Below, piece by piece: positions 1 through 9,500 of a stretch of 64,000 nt of DNA. This stretch comes from Alphaproteobacteria bacterium. GTDB lineage: Bacteria; Pseudomonadota; Alphaproteobacteria; Micavibrionales; Micavibrionaceae. The notes beneath the pieces were generated by a model, which saw only the letters and a program-made list of their open reading frames with translations, was not told the DNA's origin and ran no database searches. Location: NCBI GenBank assembly GCA_016764775.1, contig JAESRE010000015.1:1-64000 (forward strand). The letters run 5' to 3'. Each line of letters opens with the position of its first letter. Within the stretch, counting starts at the first letter, position 1. The position numbers were made by a program, and so were the translations under genes.

Positions 1-731
1 ATGAACGTGACTATCTCATCGGAGTCGTCTCGATGACCGATGTGGCGGCCTGTATCGCAGGAGACAAGAGTCAGAGTTCTTGCGGTTACTATTCTCACCC
101 CGACACTCAGGATGGCTCTCTCATCAAGGCGTCATCCATCAGCAAAAACAAACGAGTCTCCGACATCATGACCAACCAGATCCACAAGGTCTCCATGGAT
201 GCCAGCTTGGAAGAAGTGTTGGACCTCATTCTGGAAGAGGACATCCATCGAGTGATCGTCACTCACCGAAGTCATGTGGTCGGTATCGTGACCTCCGGCG
301 ACCTACTTCACGCCTTCCGGGAGTATCTTCGTGACGACGATGAGGATGATGATGACGACGAGTTTGATGAGGATGAAGAGGACGAAGGCGAAGCAAGCGG
401 TGAAGGCAGCTCTGTCATTCACCCCGATGGCCGCGAACAAATCTTGTGGATGCGTTGCCAACCGGTCGTTGACGAAAAATGGACAGCCAAATTACTGCGC
501 ATAAAAGGCAAAGACTATGTCAATGAATTCCATGGCTGGGAAGAAAAGGGCTGCGAATTTTTCTTATCCTGCGTTGAAGCGCTGCAAATGGGTGAACTGC
601 CCGATATCGATATTCTGCTCGAAGATAAGATGCGCGATGATTCCATGTGGGGCGGCGGCCGTCGCGGCAAGATCGGGCGTAAGTCACCGAAAATCAAACC
701 CGCATCCTTGCTGGGCGTGAAAAAACCGTAA
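1..731 (+). CDS. CBS-domain protein with acidic linker and unknown C-terminal domain (5' end outside window)
   Basis: The reading frame is open from base 3, and the first codons (ERDYLIGVVSMTD) look like the end of a CBS motif, so the gene starts upstream and the ATG at 33 is internal. A second CBS motif follows about 40-95 residues after that ATG (VSDIMTNQIHKVSMDASLEE ... HVVGIVTSGDLL). CBS pairs usually bind adenine nucleotides and act as regulatory modules. Next comes a run of Asp/Glu of roughly 25 residues, then a domain of about 100 residues containing RCQPVVDEKW and CEFFLSCVEALQMGELPDID, which I do not recognise, and a basic tail. It converges on the TerD-like gene. A CBS-pair regulatory protein is well supported; its partner and the role of the C-terminal domain are unknown. 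Confidence 0.8.
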   Translation, partial: ERDYLIGVVSMTDVAACIAGDKSQSSCGYYSHPDTQDGSLIKASSISKNKRVSDIMTNQIHKVSMDASLEEVLDLILEEDIHRVIVTHRSHVVGIVTSGDLLHAFREYLRDDDEDDDDDEFDEDEEDEGEASGEGSSVIHPDGREQILWMRCQPVVDEKWTAKLLRIKGKDYVNEFHGWEEKGCEFFLSCVEALQMGELPDIDILLEDKMRDDSMWGGGRRGKIGRKSPKIKPASLLGVKKP

Positions 732-748
732 CCAAAAAATTTCCGGAA

Positions 749-1390
749 TTATTCCTGATTGATGATGTGGCCGTAACGGCGCGCAATCTCGCCCAAACCG
801 CCGGGTACAAATTCGGCCATCGGCGCAAAGTGCCATTTCGGCCCCTCACGATTAATGGCACCGATAAGCACGCCTGTCTCTTCCTTGTCTTCAAGAACCT
901 TATCGATTCTAAAACGGCAAAGCTCTTGCTTCGTATCGCCGTTCACAAGACGTATATAGGCGTTGCGAACCATATCCAGATTTTGCTGCTTCTCATACCC
1001 TTTATAGATCGTAATCGTAATCATGATCTGCACGATATCGAATGGCACGGCCTGTAAATCGACAGTAATGTTTTCATCATCGCCGTCCCCTGCACCTGTA
1101 CGGCTGTCACCGTGGTGTTTGATACCGCCTTCAAGACCTTCGGGCTGATTATAAAAGATGAAATCAGGATCATGGCGCGTTTGCCCGTTCTTGTTCAACA
1201 AAAACAAGCTTAGATCCAGATCCAGCGCATCGGCATTAAAGGCATTCAAATCCCACCCCGCGCCCAACAATACGTTGCGCAAAGCCGGGTCCTTTGCGGT
1301 CAGATTGATATCGTCTCCGAGATTGACAAAGTTATCGTCAAGATCAATGTTCTTGCCTTCAAACCGGGTGTCAAAAATATCATCGCTCAT
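749..1390 (-). CDS. TerD-family (stress/tellurium resistance) protein
   Basis: This 213-residue protein carries TerD signatures: GAGWD, ALDLDLSLFLLNKNGQ, DPDFIFYNQ, then GGIKHHGDSRTGAGDGDDE followed by a hydrophobic strand. The acidic loops match the calcium-binding sites known in TerD proteins. TerD proteins are cytoplasmic or membrane-associated and belong to a broad stress and surface-sensing module; the tellurite phenotype is only one readout. The start is supported by CAGGATG about nine bases upstream of the ATG. It is the last of three minus-strand genes (TerA-like, calcium antiporter, TerD-like). The C-terminal part (AMAEFVPGGLGEIARRYGHI) is typical of the family. Confidence 0.88.
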   Translation of the reverse strand: MSDDIFDTRFEGKNIDLDDNFVNLGDDINLTAKDPALRNVLLGAGWDLNAFNADALDLDLSLFLLNKNGQTRHDPDFIFYNQPEGLEGGIKHHGDSRTGAGDGDDENITVDLQAVPFDIVQIMITITIYKGYEKQQNLDMVRNAYIRLVNGDTKQELCRFRIDKVLEDKEETGVLIGAINREGPKWHFAPMAEFVPGGLGEIARRYGHIINQE

Positions 1391-1438
1391 AAAAACATCC
1401 TGAGGTTTTTTCTATTCTATCACGAGAAAGGTTAAGCC

Positions 1439-2437
1439 TTAACTGCCAAAATTAATGGCATAAATGTAAATTGTGTACGCCACATACGCCGCAATAAATG
1501 TGATCCCGATAGGCTTGTTGATTTTGCGGTATCCGACCACAAGCCCCGCAAAGACGAGCGCGGTTGCTAACATCACCCAGATATCAAAGTTTAGAAGCTG
1601 CTCGGCATAGGAATGATGCGTGATCGGTTTAACAAGCGCCGTGACACCGATAATCATCAAAATATTGAACACGTTGGAACCGACGATATTCCCCAAAGCC
1701 ATATCGGAATGGCCGCGACGCGCACTGATAATACTGGTTGAAAGTTCAGGCAAGGATGTACCGAAAGCAATAATGGTCAAAGCAATGACATCCTCGGGGA
1801 CACCGATGATGACCGCCGACTCACTCGCACCGCGCACAAGCAACTCCGCCCCCAGCGCGACGGCAATCAAGCCGAAAAACAGGAATATATAAGGATGGCT
1901 GGTCAGCTCCTCTTCCGCGTCTTCAGCACCGATCCCTTCGGGGGTTTCAACTTCGATCTCGCCTTTCAACGCCATGCGGTATTGCAAAAATACATACGCC
2001 AAAAGCAACGCAATCATAATGCCTGCGGATATACGCTCGATATCGCCGTATATCATCAATCCCATTAATAAGACGGAGGACAGAAGCATCATAATCAGGT
2101 CTTTGATCAGACCTTTGGATATCTTGATATACATCGTCGAAATCAGGGCCGCCGAACCGATCACCAACAAAATATTGGCAATATTCGACCCGATCACATT
2201 CCCCATCGCGATCCCTTCGGAGCCGCGCAACACGGCGAGAATAGATACAATCAGCTCGGGCATGGATGTCCCGAATGCCAGAACGGTAAAACCCACAACC
2301 ATGGGCGAAAGCCCAAAGCGGCGTGCAATATAAACTGCGGAATCAATCGTCCAGTCACCACCTTTGATCAACAGAAAGATCCCGCCGATCATAAATACCA
2401 GCGGCAGAAGTAAAGACTGTAAAGTCACCATATCCAT
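1439..2437 (-). CDS. Calcium/sodium antiporter, CaCA family (YrbG-like)
   Basis: A 332-residue integral membrane protein with about ten hydrophobic segments in two inverted halves. Each half carries the alpha-repeat signature of cation/calcium exchangers: GFTVLAFGTSMPELIVSI with GNVIGSNIANILLV in the first, and LTIIAFGTSLPELSTSI with GNIVGSNVFNILMI in the second. The Glu in each PEL and the Asn in each GSN motif are the cation-coordinating positions in this family. An acidic cytoplasmic loop (around residues 160-180, VETPEGIGAEDAEEEL) joins the halves. It should export calcium across the inner membrane against a sodium or proton gradient. Its place between two Ter-family genes suggests a shared role in calcium-linked stress response; that is inference. 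Confidence 0.93.
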   Translation of the reverse strand: MDMVTLQSLLLPLVFMIGGIFLLIKGGDWTIDSAVYIARRFGLSPMVVGFTVLAFGTSMPELIVSILAVLRGSEGIAMGNVIGSNIANILLVIGSAALISTMYIKISKGLIKDLIMMLLSSVLLMGLMIYGDIERISAGIMIALLLAYVFLQYRMALKGEIEVETPEGIGAEDAEEELTSHPYIFLFFGLIAVALGAELLVRGASESAVIIGVPEDVIALTIIAFGTSLPELSTSIISARRGHSDMALGNIVGSNVFNILMIIGVTALVKPITHHSYAEQLLNFDIWVMLATALVFAGLVVGYRKINKPIGITFIAAYVAYTIYIYAINFGS

Positions 2438-2528
2438 AAAAGCGATTGCCTCGAATATAATCTATGAGCGATGAAATTGCTGCGTGGACATCACAACAAT
2501 CGATATAGAATTTTGGAGCGGAAAATCA

Positions 2529-3266
2529 TTATTTCTGCCCGTCGCCCCATTCTAACCCGAAACCGAAGGCGCGGTCCATCTCGTAATGTCCCGGAAAATA
2601 TTCCGTGTAATTGGTCAACTTGATGCCGCCGCGAACATTCTCCAGACCGCCAACGGCACATAATGCCAGCGCGTCGTCATGCGCGCCCAGCGTGACGATT
2701 AAATCGTCTTCGCCCGGCACATCCAGAATAATTTGCGGGTTGATTTCACTCCAGCGCGGCGCGCCTTCGTAAATATAAATATAAACCAGCACACGTTTGA
2801 TGTCGTTCCAATGCGTGCCGTTAACCATGATGAATTCGTCATGCCCTTCCGAGTCACCTGTTTGCTCGTCACCGGAAAGCTGCATGAACGGGGGCTTATC
2901 GTAATTGCCGAATTTCTCGCCGAATGCCTGTATCGCGCCACGAGTGCCATCCTGCATTTCGTACAAACAGCCAATATCCAGATCGACGCCTTGCTGTCGG
3001 ACTTTTTTGAACATTTTTCCGAAAAATCCGGCTTCCTCAACCTGAATATTGTCCCATGCCACGCCGATCAACATCGCTTCGAACCCTTCGGGGCCAGGTG
3101 ATACGGCAATACTGGAGCCTGGCTCGTTCAGAAACTCGCAGTTCTCCGGATCAGACGCAATTTCACGGTACCCTGCGGCACCGAGAGCCCCGCCATGGCC
3201 TGAAAAATCCGCGCGGCTTCTGGTTGCTTCTGCCAATGCGTCAACGGACGTCTTGTCTTGCTTCAT
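2529..3266 (-). CDS. TerA-like tellurium resistance family protein
   Basis: The preferred start is the ATG at 3266, preceded by AAAGG at 7-11 bases; a longer TTG start at 3281 is possible but less likely. The protein (about 245 residues) has the core of the TerA branch of the TerD superfamily: VDLDIGCLYEMQDGTRGAIQ, PPFMQLSGDEQTGD, then HWNDIKRVLVYIYIYEGAPRW and a closing strand DDLIVTLGAHDD. The residues before the core are low complexity. Acidic turns are consistent with calcium binding. It heads the minus-strand group that continues into the calcium antiporter and TerD-like gene, with 91 bases separating it from the antiporter. Family assignment is firm; physiological role is not. Confidence 0.82.
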   Translation of the reverse strand: MKQDKTSVDALAEATRSRADFSGHGGALGAAGYREIASDPENCEFLNEPGSSIAVSPGPEGFEAMLIGVAWDNIQVEEAGFFGKMFKKVRQQGVDLDIGCLYEMQDGTRGAIQAFGEKFGNYDKPPFMQLSGDEQTGDSEGHDEFIMVNGTHWNDIKRVLVYIYIYEGAPRWSEINPQIILDVPGEDDLIVTLGAHDDALALCAVGGLENVRGGIKLTNYTEYFPGHYEMDRAFGFGLEWGDGQK

Positions 3267-3359
3267 AATACGGCCTTTCAAATCGCAAACATTTAACGGA
3301 GATTAGCACAGCTTGCGGATATTCCAAATCCTTACCCTGCGTTGATTTTGCGGGGATTT

Positions 3360-3974
3360 TTAAGGCCGTTGCATGGAGTTGCGTTTTTTCTCAATCTCGT
3401 CACGCATATGACATCCCTCAAGATGGTCATTCACCATCCCCATCGCCTGCATATGGGCATACATCGTTGTCGGCCCTACAAATTTGAACCCGCGCTTTTT
3501 CAAATCCTTGGAAAGCACCTTCGATATATCGGTATCAGCGGGAATATCTTTAAGAATTTTGGGCGCAGCCAGAGCCTTTGGCTCGAAACTCCAGAAATAC
3601 TTGGCCAGAGAACCGAACTCCTCAACGACCTCGATTGCGCGCTGCGCATTATTGATGGTTGCCTCGATCTTGCCGCGGTGACGGATAATACCCTCATCCT
3701 GTAACAATCGCTCGACATCTTTTTCCGTGAATTTAGCAACTTTGTGAAAATCGAACCCGGCAAACACTTTTCTGAAATTCTCACGCTTTCTCAAAATCGT
3801 GATCCAGCTCAGCCCCGCCTGAAACCCTTCAAGACAAACCTTTTCGAACAATCGGATGTCGTCCGTAACGGGCTGCGCCCATTCATCGTCATGATACGCC
3901 ACATATAACGGGTCGTCCCCACACCACCAGCAACGTTGCTTACCATCCGCGCCTTCAATTAATCCCTTACCCAT
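3360..3974 (-). CDS. tag: DNA-3-methyladenine glycosylase I
   Basis: This 204-residue protein aligns by eye along its whole length with E. coli Tag: RCWWCGDDPLYVAYHDDEW at the N-terminus, the CLEGFQAGLSWITILRKRENF block, GIIRHRGKIEATINNA, then LKKRGFKFVGPTTMYAHMQA and VNDHLEGC at the end. Cys15, His28 and the C-terminal His/Cys pair correspond to the structural zinc site. Tag removes 3-methyladenine from alkylated DNA as the first step of base excision repair. It lies two bases downstream of the TetR gene on the same strand, so the two are probably co-transcribed. Confidence 0.96.
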   Translation of the reverse strand: MGKGLIEGADGKQRCWWCGDDPLYVAYHDDEWAQPVTDDIRLFEKVCLEGFQAGLSWITILRKRENFRKVFAGFDFHKVAKFTEKDVERLLQDEGIIRHRGKIEATINNAQRAIEVVEEFGSLAKYFWSFEPKALAAPKILKDIPADTDISKVLSKDLKKRGFKFVGPTTMYAHMQAMGMVNDHLEGCHMRDEIEKKRNSMQRP

Positions 3975-3976
3975 GT

Positions 3977-4561
3977 TTAATCCTTGATCAGACGCTCGAT
4001 CATTTCGCTCAAAGCCATAAACTCCCGACCTGCGCGGTTTTTATCTTTATGCACCTTAATCGTCATGGTGATGCCCTGCATCGCCGCGATTACGATCCGC
4101 GCAAATTGCCGCGGCTCCATAACCAACTGCCCCTCTTTGGCCTTTTCACGCAGATGACGAACCAACGCATTTTCCCATTCCAGAAACAGCGCCGATAAAT
4201 CCTCGCGGATATCATCATCACGATCCGCCAGCTCCAGCGCCAGATTACCCATCAGACATCCGGCCTGATAGTCATGCTCTGTGTAATATTTGTAATTACC
4301 CTGCACCCATGCCAGCAAAGCATCCTTCACATCATCATGAGCCGCAAAAAACTGGTCCATCGGGCCGATAAGCCGTTCATGCGCATATTTAGCCAGTACT
4401 TTCTTCGTAACGTCGTTCTTGTTGCGGAAATAATGGAAAAACGCGCCCTTGCTCTGGTTCGCGTTGGCCGCTATCTGATCGAGAGACGTCGCTTTATGTC
4501 CCTGCTGCCAGAACAAGGATGATGCACTATCCAGTAATTTCGCCTCGGTCTTCTTCGTCAT
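3977..4561 (-). CDS. TetR/AcrR-family transcriptional regulator
   Basis: A 194-residue protein with a TetR N-terminal helix-turn-helix: ASSLFWQQGHKATSLDQIA followed by KGAFFHYFRNKNDVTKKVL, the family's most conserved block. The rest is helical and would hold the ligand-binding and dimerisation domain; an AGCLMGNLALELADRDDDI segment resembles the TetR_C subgroup near YezE/AcuR-like regulators. It is immediately upstream of tag and divergent from ettA, with 138 bases between the two start codons. I do not see a convincing operator palindrome there. Ligand and regulon are unknown. Confidence 0.9.
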   Translation of the reverse strand: MTKKTEAKLLDSASSLFWQQGHKATSLDQIAANANQSKGAFFHYFRNKNDVTKKVLAKYAHERLIGPMDQFFAAHDDVKDALLAWVQGNYKYYTEHDYQAGCLMGNLALELADRDDDIREDLSALFLEWENALVRHLREKAKEGQLVMEPRQFARIVIAAMQGITMTIKVHKDKNRAGREFMALSEMIERLIKD

Positions 4562-4699
4562 GCTTGAATTCCCTTCTGCATTTTATGATACCGACCGCCT
4601 CGCCACTGGCAAGCACGAAATAACGTCTGACGCGTTCTATGTGTTGATTTAAGCGGCATTCTGGGATACCCCTACACAGATATTCAACAAGGAGAAACC

Positions 4700-6373
4700 A
4701 TGTCCGTCCAATACGTATATGTGATGAATGGCCTATCAAAGGCTTACGACAATAACAAAATTCTCGAAAACGTAACGTTAAGCTTCCTGCCCGGCGCAAA
4801 AATCGGCGTACTCGGCCCGAACGGTGCGGGTAAATCGACCTTGTTAAAAATCATGGGCGGCGTGGATACGGATTTCACCGGCGAAGCATGGGCCGCCGAA
4901 GGTGTACGTGTCGGATATTTGCAACAGGAACCCGAACTCGACCCGAATAAAACCGTTGAAGAAAACGTGATGGAAGCTCTGTCCGACATCACCGCCATGA
5001 TCGCGCGCTATAACGAAGTCGCTGCCGAAATGGCCGATCCGGATGCGGATTTCGAAGCTCTGACCGAAGAGATGGGCGAACTACAGGAAAAAATCGACGC
5101 CGCCGACGGCTGGGAACTGGAACGCACAATCCAGATCGCGATGGATGCTCTGCGCTGTCCGCCCGCCGATGCCGATGTAACCAAGCTCTCGGGTGGTGAA
5201 CGCCGCCGCGTTGCGCTTTGCCGCCTACTGCTTGAAAAACCCGACATTCTGCTTCTTGACGAACCGACCAACCACCTTGACGCTGAAAGTGTCGCGTGGC
5301 TGCAACGATTCCTGAGTGAATATAAAGGGACCGTGGTGATGGTCACGCACGACCGTTACTTCCTTGATAATGTCACAGGCTGGATTCTGGAGATCGACCG
5401 CGGCAATGCCATTCCTTACGAAGGTAATTACTCCGCCTATCTCGAAGCCAAGCGCAAGCGTCTTGAGCAGGAAGCCCGCGAAGAGGACACACGTCAAAAA
5501 ACCCTCAAACGCGAACAGGAATGGATGGGCCAAAGCCCGAGCGCACGTCGCTCCAAGTCCAAAGCCAGAATCAGCTCTTATCAGGACTTGCTGGCCGAAT
5601 CCGCAAAACTCGACAAACGCGGCTGTCAGATTGTTATTCCGACCCCACCGCGCCTCGGCGACCTTGTTATTGAGGCCACAAATGTCAAAAAAGGCTTCGG
5701 CGACCACCTTTTGATCGAAGATTTGTCCTTCAAACTGCCTCCGGGCGGCATTGTCGGCGTCATCGGCCCGAACGGCGCGGGTAAAACCACGCTTTTCCGC
5801 ATGATTACGGGACAGGAAGAACCTGATGAAGGCTCCTTCAGAGTGGGAGATACCGTACAACTCGGCTATGTCGATCAAAGCCGTGATTCGCTCGATGGTA
5901 GCAATACCGTCTGGGAAGAAATTTCCGGCGGCACGGATATCATCAAATTGGGTAAAATCGAAATGCAATCACGGGCGTACGTGTCTGCCTTCAACTTCCG
6001 AAAAGGTGATCAACAACAATTGGTTAAGGACCTTTCAGGCGGACAGCGCAACCGCGTACACCTCGCAAAAATGCTGAAAAGCGAAGCCAACGTTATTTTG
6101 CTCGATGAGCCGACAAACGACCTCGACACGGAAACATTGGCCGCTTTGGAAGAAGCCATCGAGCGATTCCCCGGTTGTGCGGTGATTATTTCTCACGACC
6201 GTTGGTTCCTAGACCGCCTGTGCACGCACATTCTGGCCTTCGAAGGAAACTCTCAAGTCACATGGTTTGAGGGCAATTACGAAGATTACGAAGCCGATTA
6301 CAAACGCCGCATGGGGATCGACGCCGACACGCCGACGCGCATAAAATATAAACCGCTTCGCAAAGCCGGATAA
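4700..6373 (+). CDS. ettA: Energy-dependent translational throttle protein EttA (ABC-F ATPase)
   Basis: At 557 residues it matches E. coli EttA (555) from end to end. It has two ABC cassettes in one chain: Walker [10 protein letters not shown] near residue 40 and GPNGAGKTT near 355, signature motifs [15 protein letters not shown] and [15 protein letters not shown], and Walker B blocks [11 protein letters not shown] and [11 protein letters not shown]. The EttA-specific arm insertion lies in the first cassette around residues 95-140, and the charged linker follows the first cassette. The ending RIKYKPL is also typical. It has no membrane domain and acts at the ribosomal E site, gating entry into elongation according to the ADP/ATP ratio. 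AAGGAG precedes the ATG at a good distance. Confidence 0.96.
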   Translation: MSVQYVYVMNGLSKAYDNNKILENVTLSFLPGAKIGVLGPNGAGKSTLLKIMGGVDTDFTGEAWAAEGVRVGYLQQEPELDPNKTVEENVMEALSDITAMIARYNEVAAEMADPDADFEALTEEMGELQEKIDAADGWELERTIQIAMDALRCPPADADVTKLSGGERRRVALCRLLLEKPDILLLDEPTNHLDAESVAWLQRFLSEYKGTVVMVTHDRYFLDNVTGWILEIDRGNAIPYEGNYSAYLEAKRKRLEQEAREEDTRQKTLKREQEWMGQSPSARRSKSKARISSYQDLLAESAKLDKRGCQIVIPTPPRLGDLVIEATNVKKGFGDHLLIEDLSFKLPPGGIVGVIGPNGAGKTTLFRMITGQEEPDEGSFRVGDTVQLGYVDQSRDSLDGSNTVWEEISGGTDIIKLGKIEMQSRAYVSAFNFRKGDQQQLVKDLSGGQRNRVHLAKMLKSEANVILLDEPTNDLDTETLAALEEAIERFPGCAVIISHDRWFLDRLCTHILAFEGNSQVTWFEGNYEDYEADYKRRMGIDADTPTRIKYKPLRKAG

Positions 6374-6449
6374 CCACACCCGCAAAAATTTAATTTCTAC
6401 TGAATTAACAGCTGCTTAAGACAAATGTGGCAAAATTGTGTCCTGCCCG

Positions 6450-6458
6450 TGATATACT
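6450..6458 (+). promoter_or_regulatory. Possible extended -10 promoter for the DotA-like cluster
   Basis: TGATATACT fits an extended -10 element (TG-N-TATACT) and is close to the TGCTATACT seen before rpoN and hpf in this window. No good -35 box is visible. It would give a leader of about 107 bases before the GTG start of the first DotA-like gene. Assigned on pattern only. Confidence 0.35.
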
Positions 6459-6571
6459 AATATCTTGGGCGGATTGAGGCATAATCCTCTGAAAATAATA
6501 AAAGAGTGCGGAATTAACTAAAATTTTAACTATTTTAGCGGTACACTATAAGAAGTGGTGAGTATTTTATT

Positions 6572-9500
6572 GTGAGCGGTATACAGACAAAAACTATTGT
6601 TAAATATACGTTGCTGCCGGGGATTATCCCTCGGATCAGCGCGCTTTTCTCGTCCGGCTTTGCCTATGTAGCCTTCCTTATGGCGCAGATATACGGCATG
6701 GTCCGCTTGCTGCCACCTGGCCACCCCTACTTAAATCCGAAGAACACAGGCCGTTACGGTATTCGCCACGTTATCGCCGAATCAGCCAACTCCATCGTCA
6801 TCAGTAAAAGAAACATAGATCAGATCGTAATCTTCGTGCTGATGCTCACCGCAATCACATTATTGGCGCTGCAGCTCGGAACATTGGTCTTGAGCCTGTT
6901 ATTCGGCCCCGCAATGGCGGTCTCCATTTTCGAAACAACAAACCCTGACAACGACATCGCTTTCATGCTGCTCGATCAGGTATTCGGCGTTGGTGACGGT
7001 ACTGTCGCCAACAACTTCTTTAATTCATGTGTAGCCAACACGGGTATTGCATGTCAGGACCAACCGGCATCCATACCGTTTCCGTGGCCGTTCCACATCG
7101 CGTTGCAGAACCTGTTCCGCTTTTACTCATTGGCTATTTTGATCATCGGTACGCTAATCTTCCTGTACTTCGTGCTGGTTGTTGTTGTTGAAACGGCCGC
7201 AACAGGCGCACCGTTCGGGCAAAGGTTCCAGAATGTCTGGGCACCGATCCGTCTGGTCGTCGCCATCGGTCTGCTGATCCCATTGCAGTTCGGTTACAAC
7301 TCAGGTCAGTACATTACATTCGCCGCCGCCAAATACGGCTCCGGTCTGGCGACACAATCATGGCTTCGTTATAACAACGCAATCGCAGGACGCCTCGGCG
7401 CCAAAGCCAACCCGCTTGGTGAGGCCGAAAACCTGATTGCCGCACCGGCGTATCCTGATGCCGCACCAATGGTTATGGCTATGTCCATGGTTCATGCTTG
7501 CGCATTCGCCACATATTTCGCTGATGAGGAAATTAAAAAGCAAGCCGCAACACCGGGACCACCAGGCTCGGATCCCCCTCCGCCTGAAGTTACGATTCCT
7601 GAAGATTCCGGAGCGTATTCATCTTACATTTCCGCAGCAGACAACCCGCGCGGCGTACGCCCATACCTTGTGAAATCTCCACAGGCTTGGCAAACAGCTA
7701 CATCGCCCGACACATTCGAGGAAGTAACGGATTTCGCTCCGGGCTCGGGTACAGATTACAACACAGCGCTGAACTTCTACAGCGGCGGCGACATCGTCAT
7801 TCGCTTCGGCCGTAAAGGCGACCTTGACTGGAACAGAGACGGCGACACCGCAGACGATGTCGCGAGTGACCGTTTTAAGGACGAGCCGGGCCGCGTGGAG
7901 CCAACATGTGGTGAAATCCGCATCCCGATCAGCGACCGCCGCCAAACACCAACGTCAAACGTACACGCAACCGACGGTTTCCTTGGTGCCGTCGCGATGC
8001 AACGCTTCTATTACAATCTGGTACGCGCACACTGGCATGATTTCAGCGTTGCTGAAAACTACGTCGATTTCGGCGGTCGTATGTCCATGCTGAATGGTGG
8101 TACCTACACAAGAACAGAAGAATGGAACCCATGTGCTATCGGGTGTTCACCTGCAAACGCATTACTGGTCGAAGGGCCGCACGAATGTTCAGCCGGTTTG
8201 CCGGACCCGGACAACCGTCAATGTTCTAAACAACAACCAAGCGTGCGTTGGCGTCAGGACGCTATCAACACCATGCAAACTACCATTAATACGCAAATGG
8301 ATGATGTATGGGTTCAATACAATACGGACACCAACGAATTTGATATGGATCCGCTGATTCTGGATCGTGGATGGGGTGGTGCAGGTATCTGGTTCAACCG
8401 TCTGGCGCAAGTTAACGGCGCATTCGTTGAATCACAACTGAATTTCCCGAGCTACGACCTGATGCCGAAAGTCATGCAATCGGTCAGCGAACAGAAAAAG
8501 CAAAAAGATAACGACTCCGCGTCTTGTGAAGCATTCAATCCGAATGCATCCCCGGATTCCGGTCAAATCGTCTTCCCAGTTGTAACGGACCGTCGTGTTG
8601 CATTGATCCTGTATCGTGTTGGTTGTTACTGGACTGAAAAAGGTGACGTAAACGAAGCCAAACCCGACAAGGGCCTCGACTCCAACATCCTGAAACAGGG
8701 TATGAACCTTGTATTCGGTACGTATGGTCTCTTTGCAATGACCGAGCGGAACGCAAACATTCACCCGTTGGCACAACTTGTGACTATGGGTAAAGGACTG
8801 GTCGAAGCAACGGTCCGTAACATTGCCGGCTCCACACTCTTTGCCGTCGGTGGCGGTCTTGCCGCAGCTTTGGGCGCGCAAGGCGGTAGCGGACTTGGCG
8901 ATACAGCCAGTGGCTTCCTGTCATCCACGGCTTTTATCGGCCTGACAGCCGGGGTCGTGTTGTACTATATCCTGCCGTTCCTGCCGTTCGTATATTTCTA
9001 CTTCGCCGTCGCGTCTTGGATCAAAACAATCTTCGAAGCGATGGTCGGCGTACCGCTTTGGGCTCTGGCGCACCTGCGATTGGATGGTGACGGCCTGCCG
9101 GGCGAATCCGCAGCTAACGGGTACTTCCTCATATTCGAGATATTCGTCAGGCCGGTGCTCTCGGTGGCGGGCCTCATAGCGGCCATGATCATCTTCACAG
9201 CACAGGTGCGCGTACTGAACTATATCTGGATGCTCGTAACTGAAAATGTCGGCGGCCACCATGGCGATCCATCAATCGGTATCGCAGGCAAGCTGGAATT
9301 CAAGCGCGGGATTATTGACGAATTTTTCTACACAATTGTATACGCAATTATTTGCTACATGATGGCAACAACAGCATTCAAACTGATCGACAAAATTCCT
9401 GACAACATCCTGCGTTGGATGGGTCAGGGTGTGTCCTCATTCGGTGACATCAACCAGGATCCGACCGAAAGTCTGACCAAATACGCCGCTCTTGGTGGTT

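Noticed and set aside
325-385. GAT/GAG-rich run as a possible frameshift or microsatellite error in the CBS gene
   Set aside because: The frame stays open on both sides and an acidic linker between domains is plausible; nothing indicates a break.
3300-3360. Terminator-like GC hairpin after tag
   Set aside because: The stem is imperfect and no T run follows on the minus strand.
5225-5968. 247-codon open frame antisense to ettA
   Set aside because: It lies wholly inside a clear ettA gene, has no ribosome site, and its composition follows from the codon bias of the sense strand.
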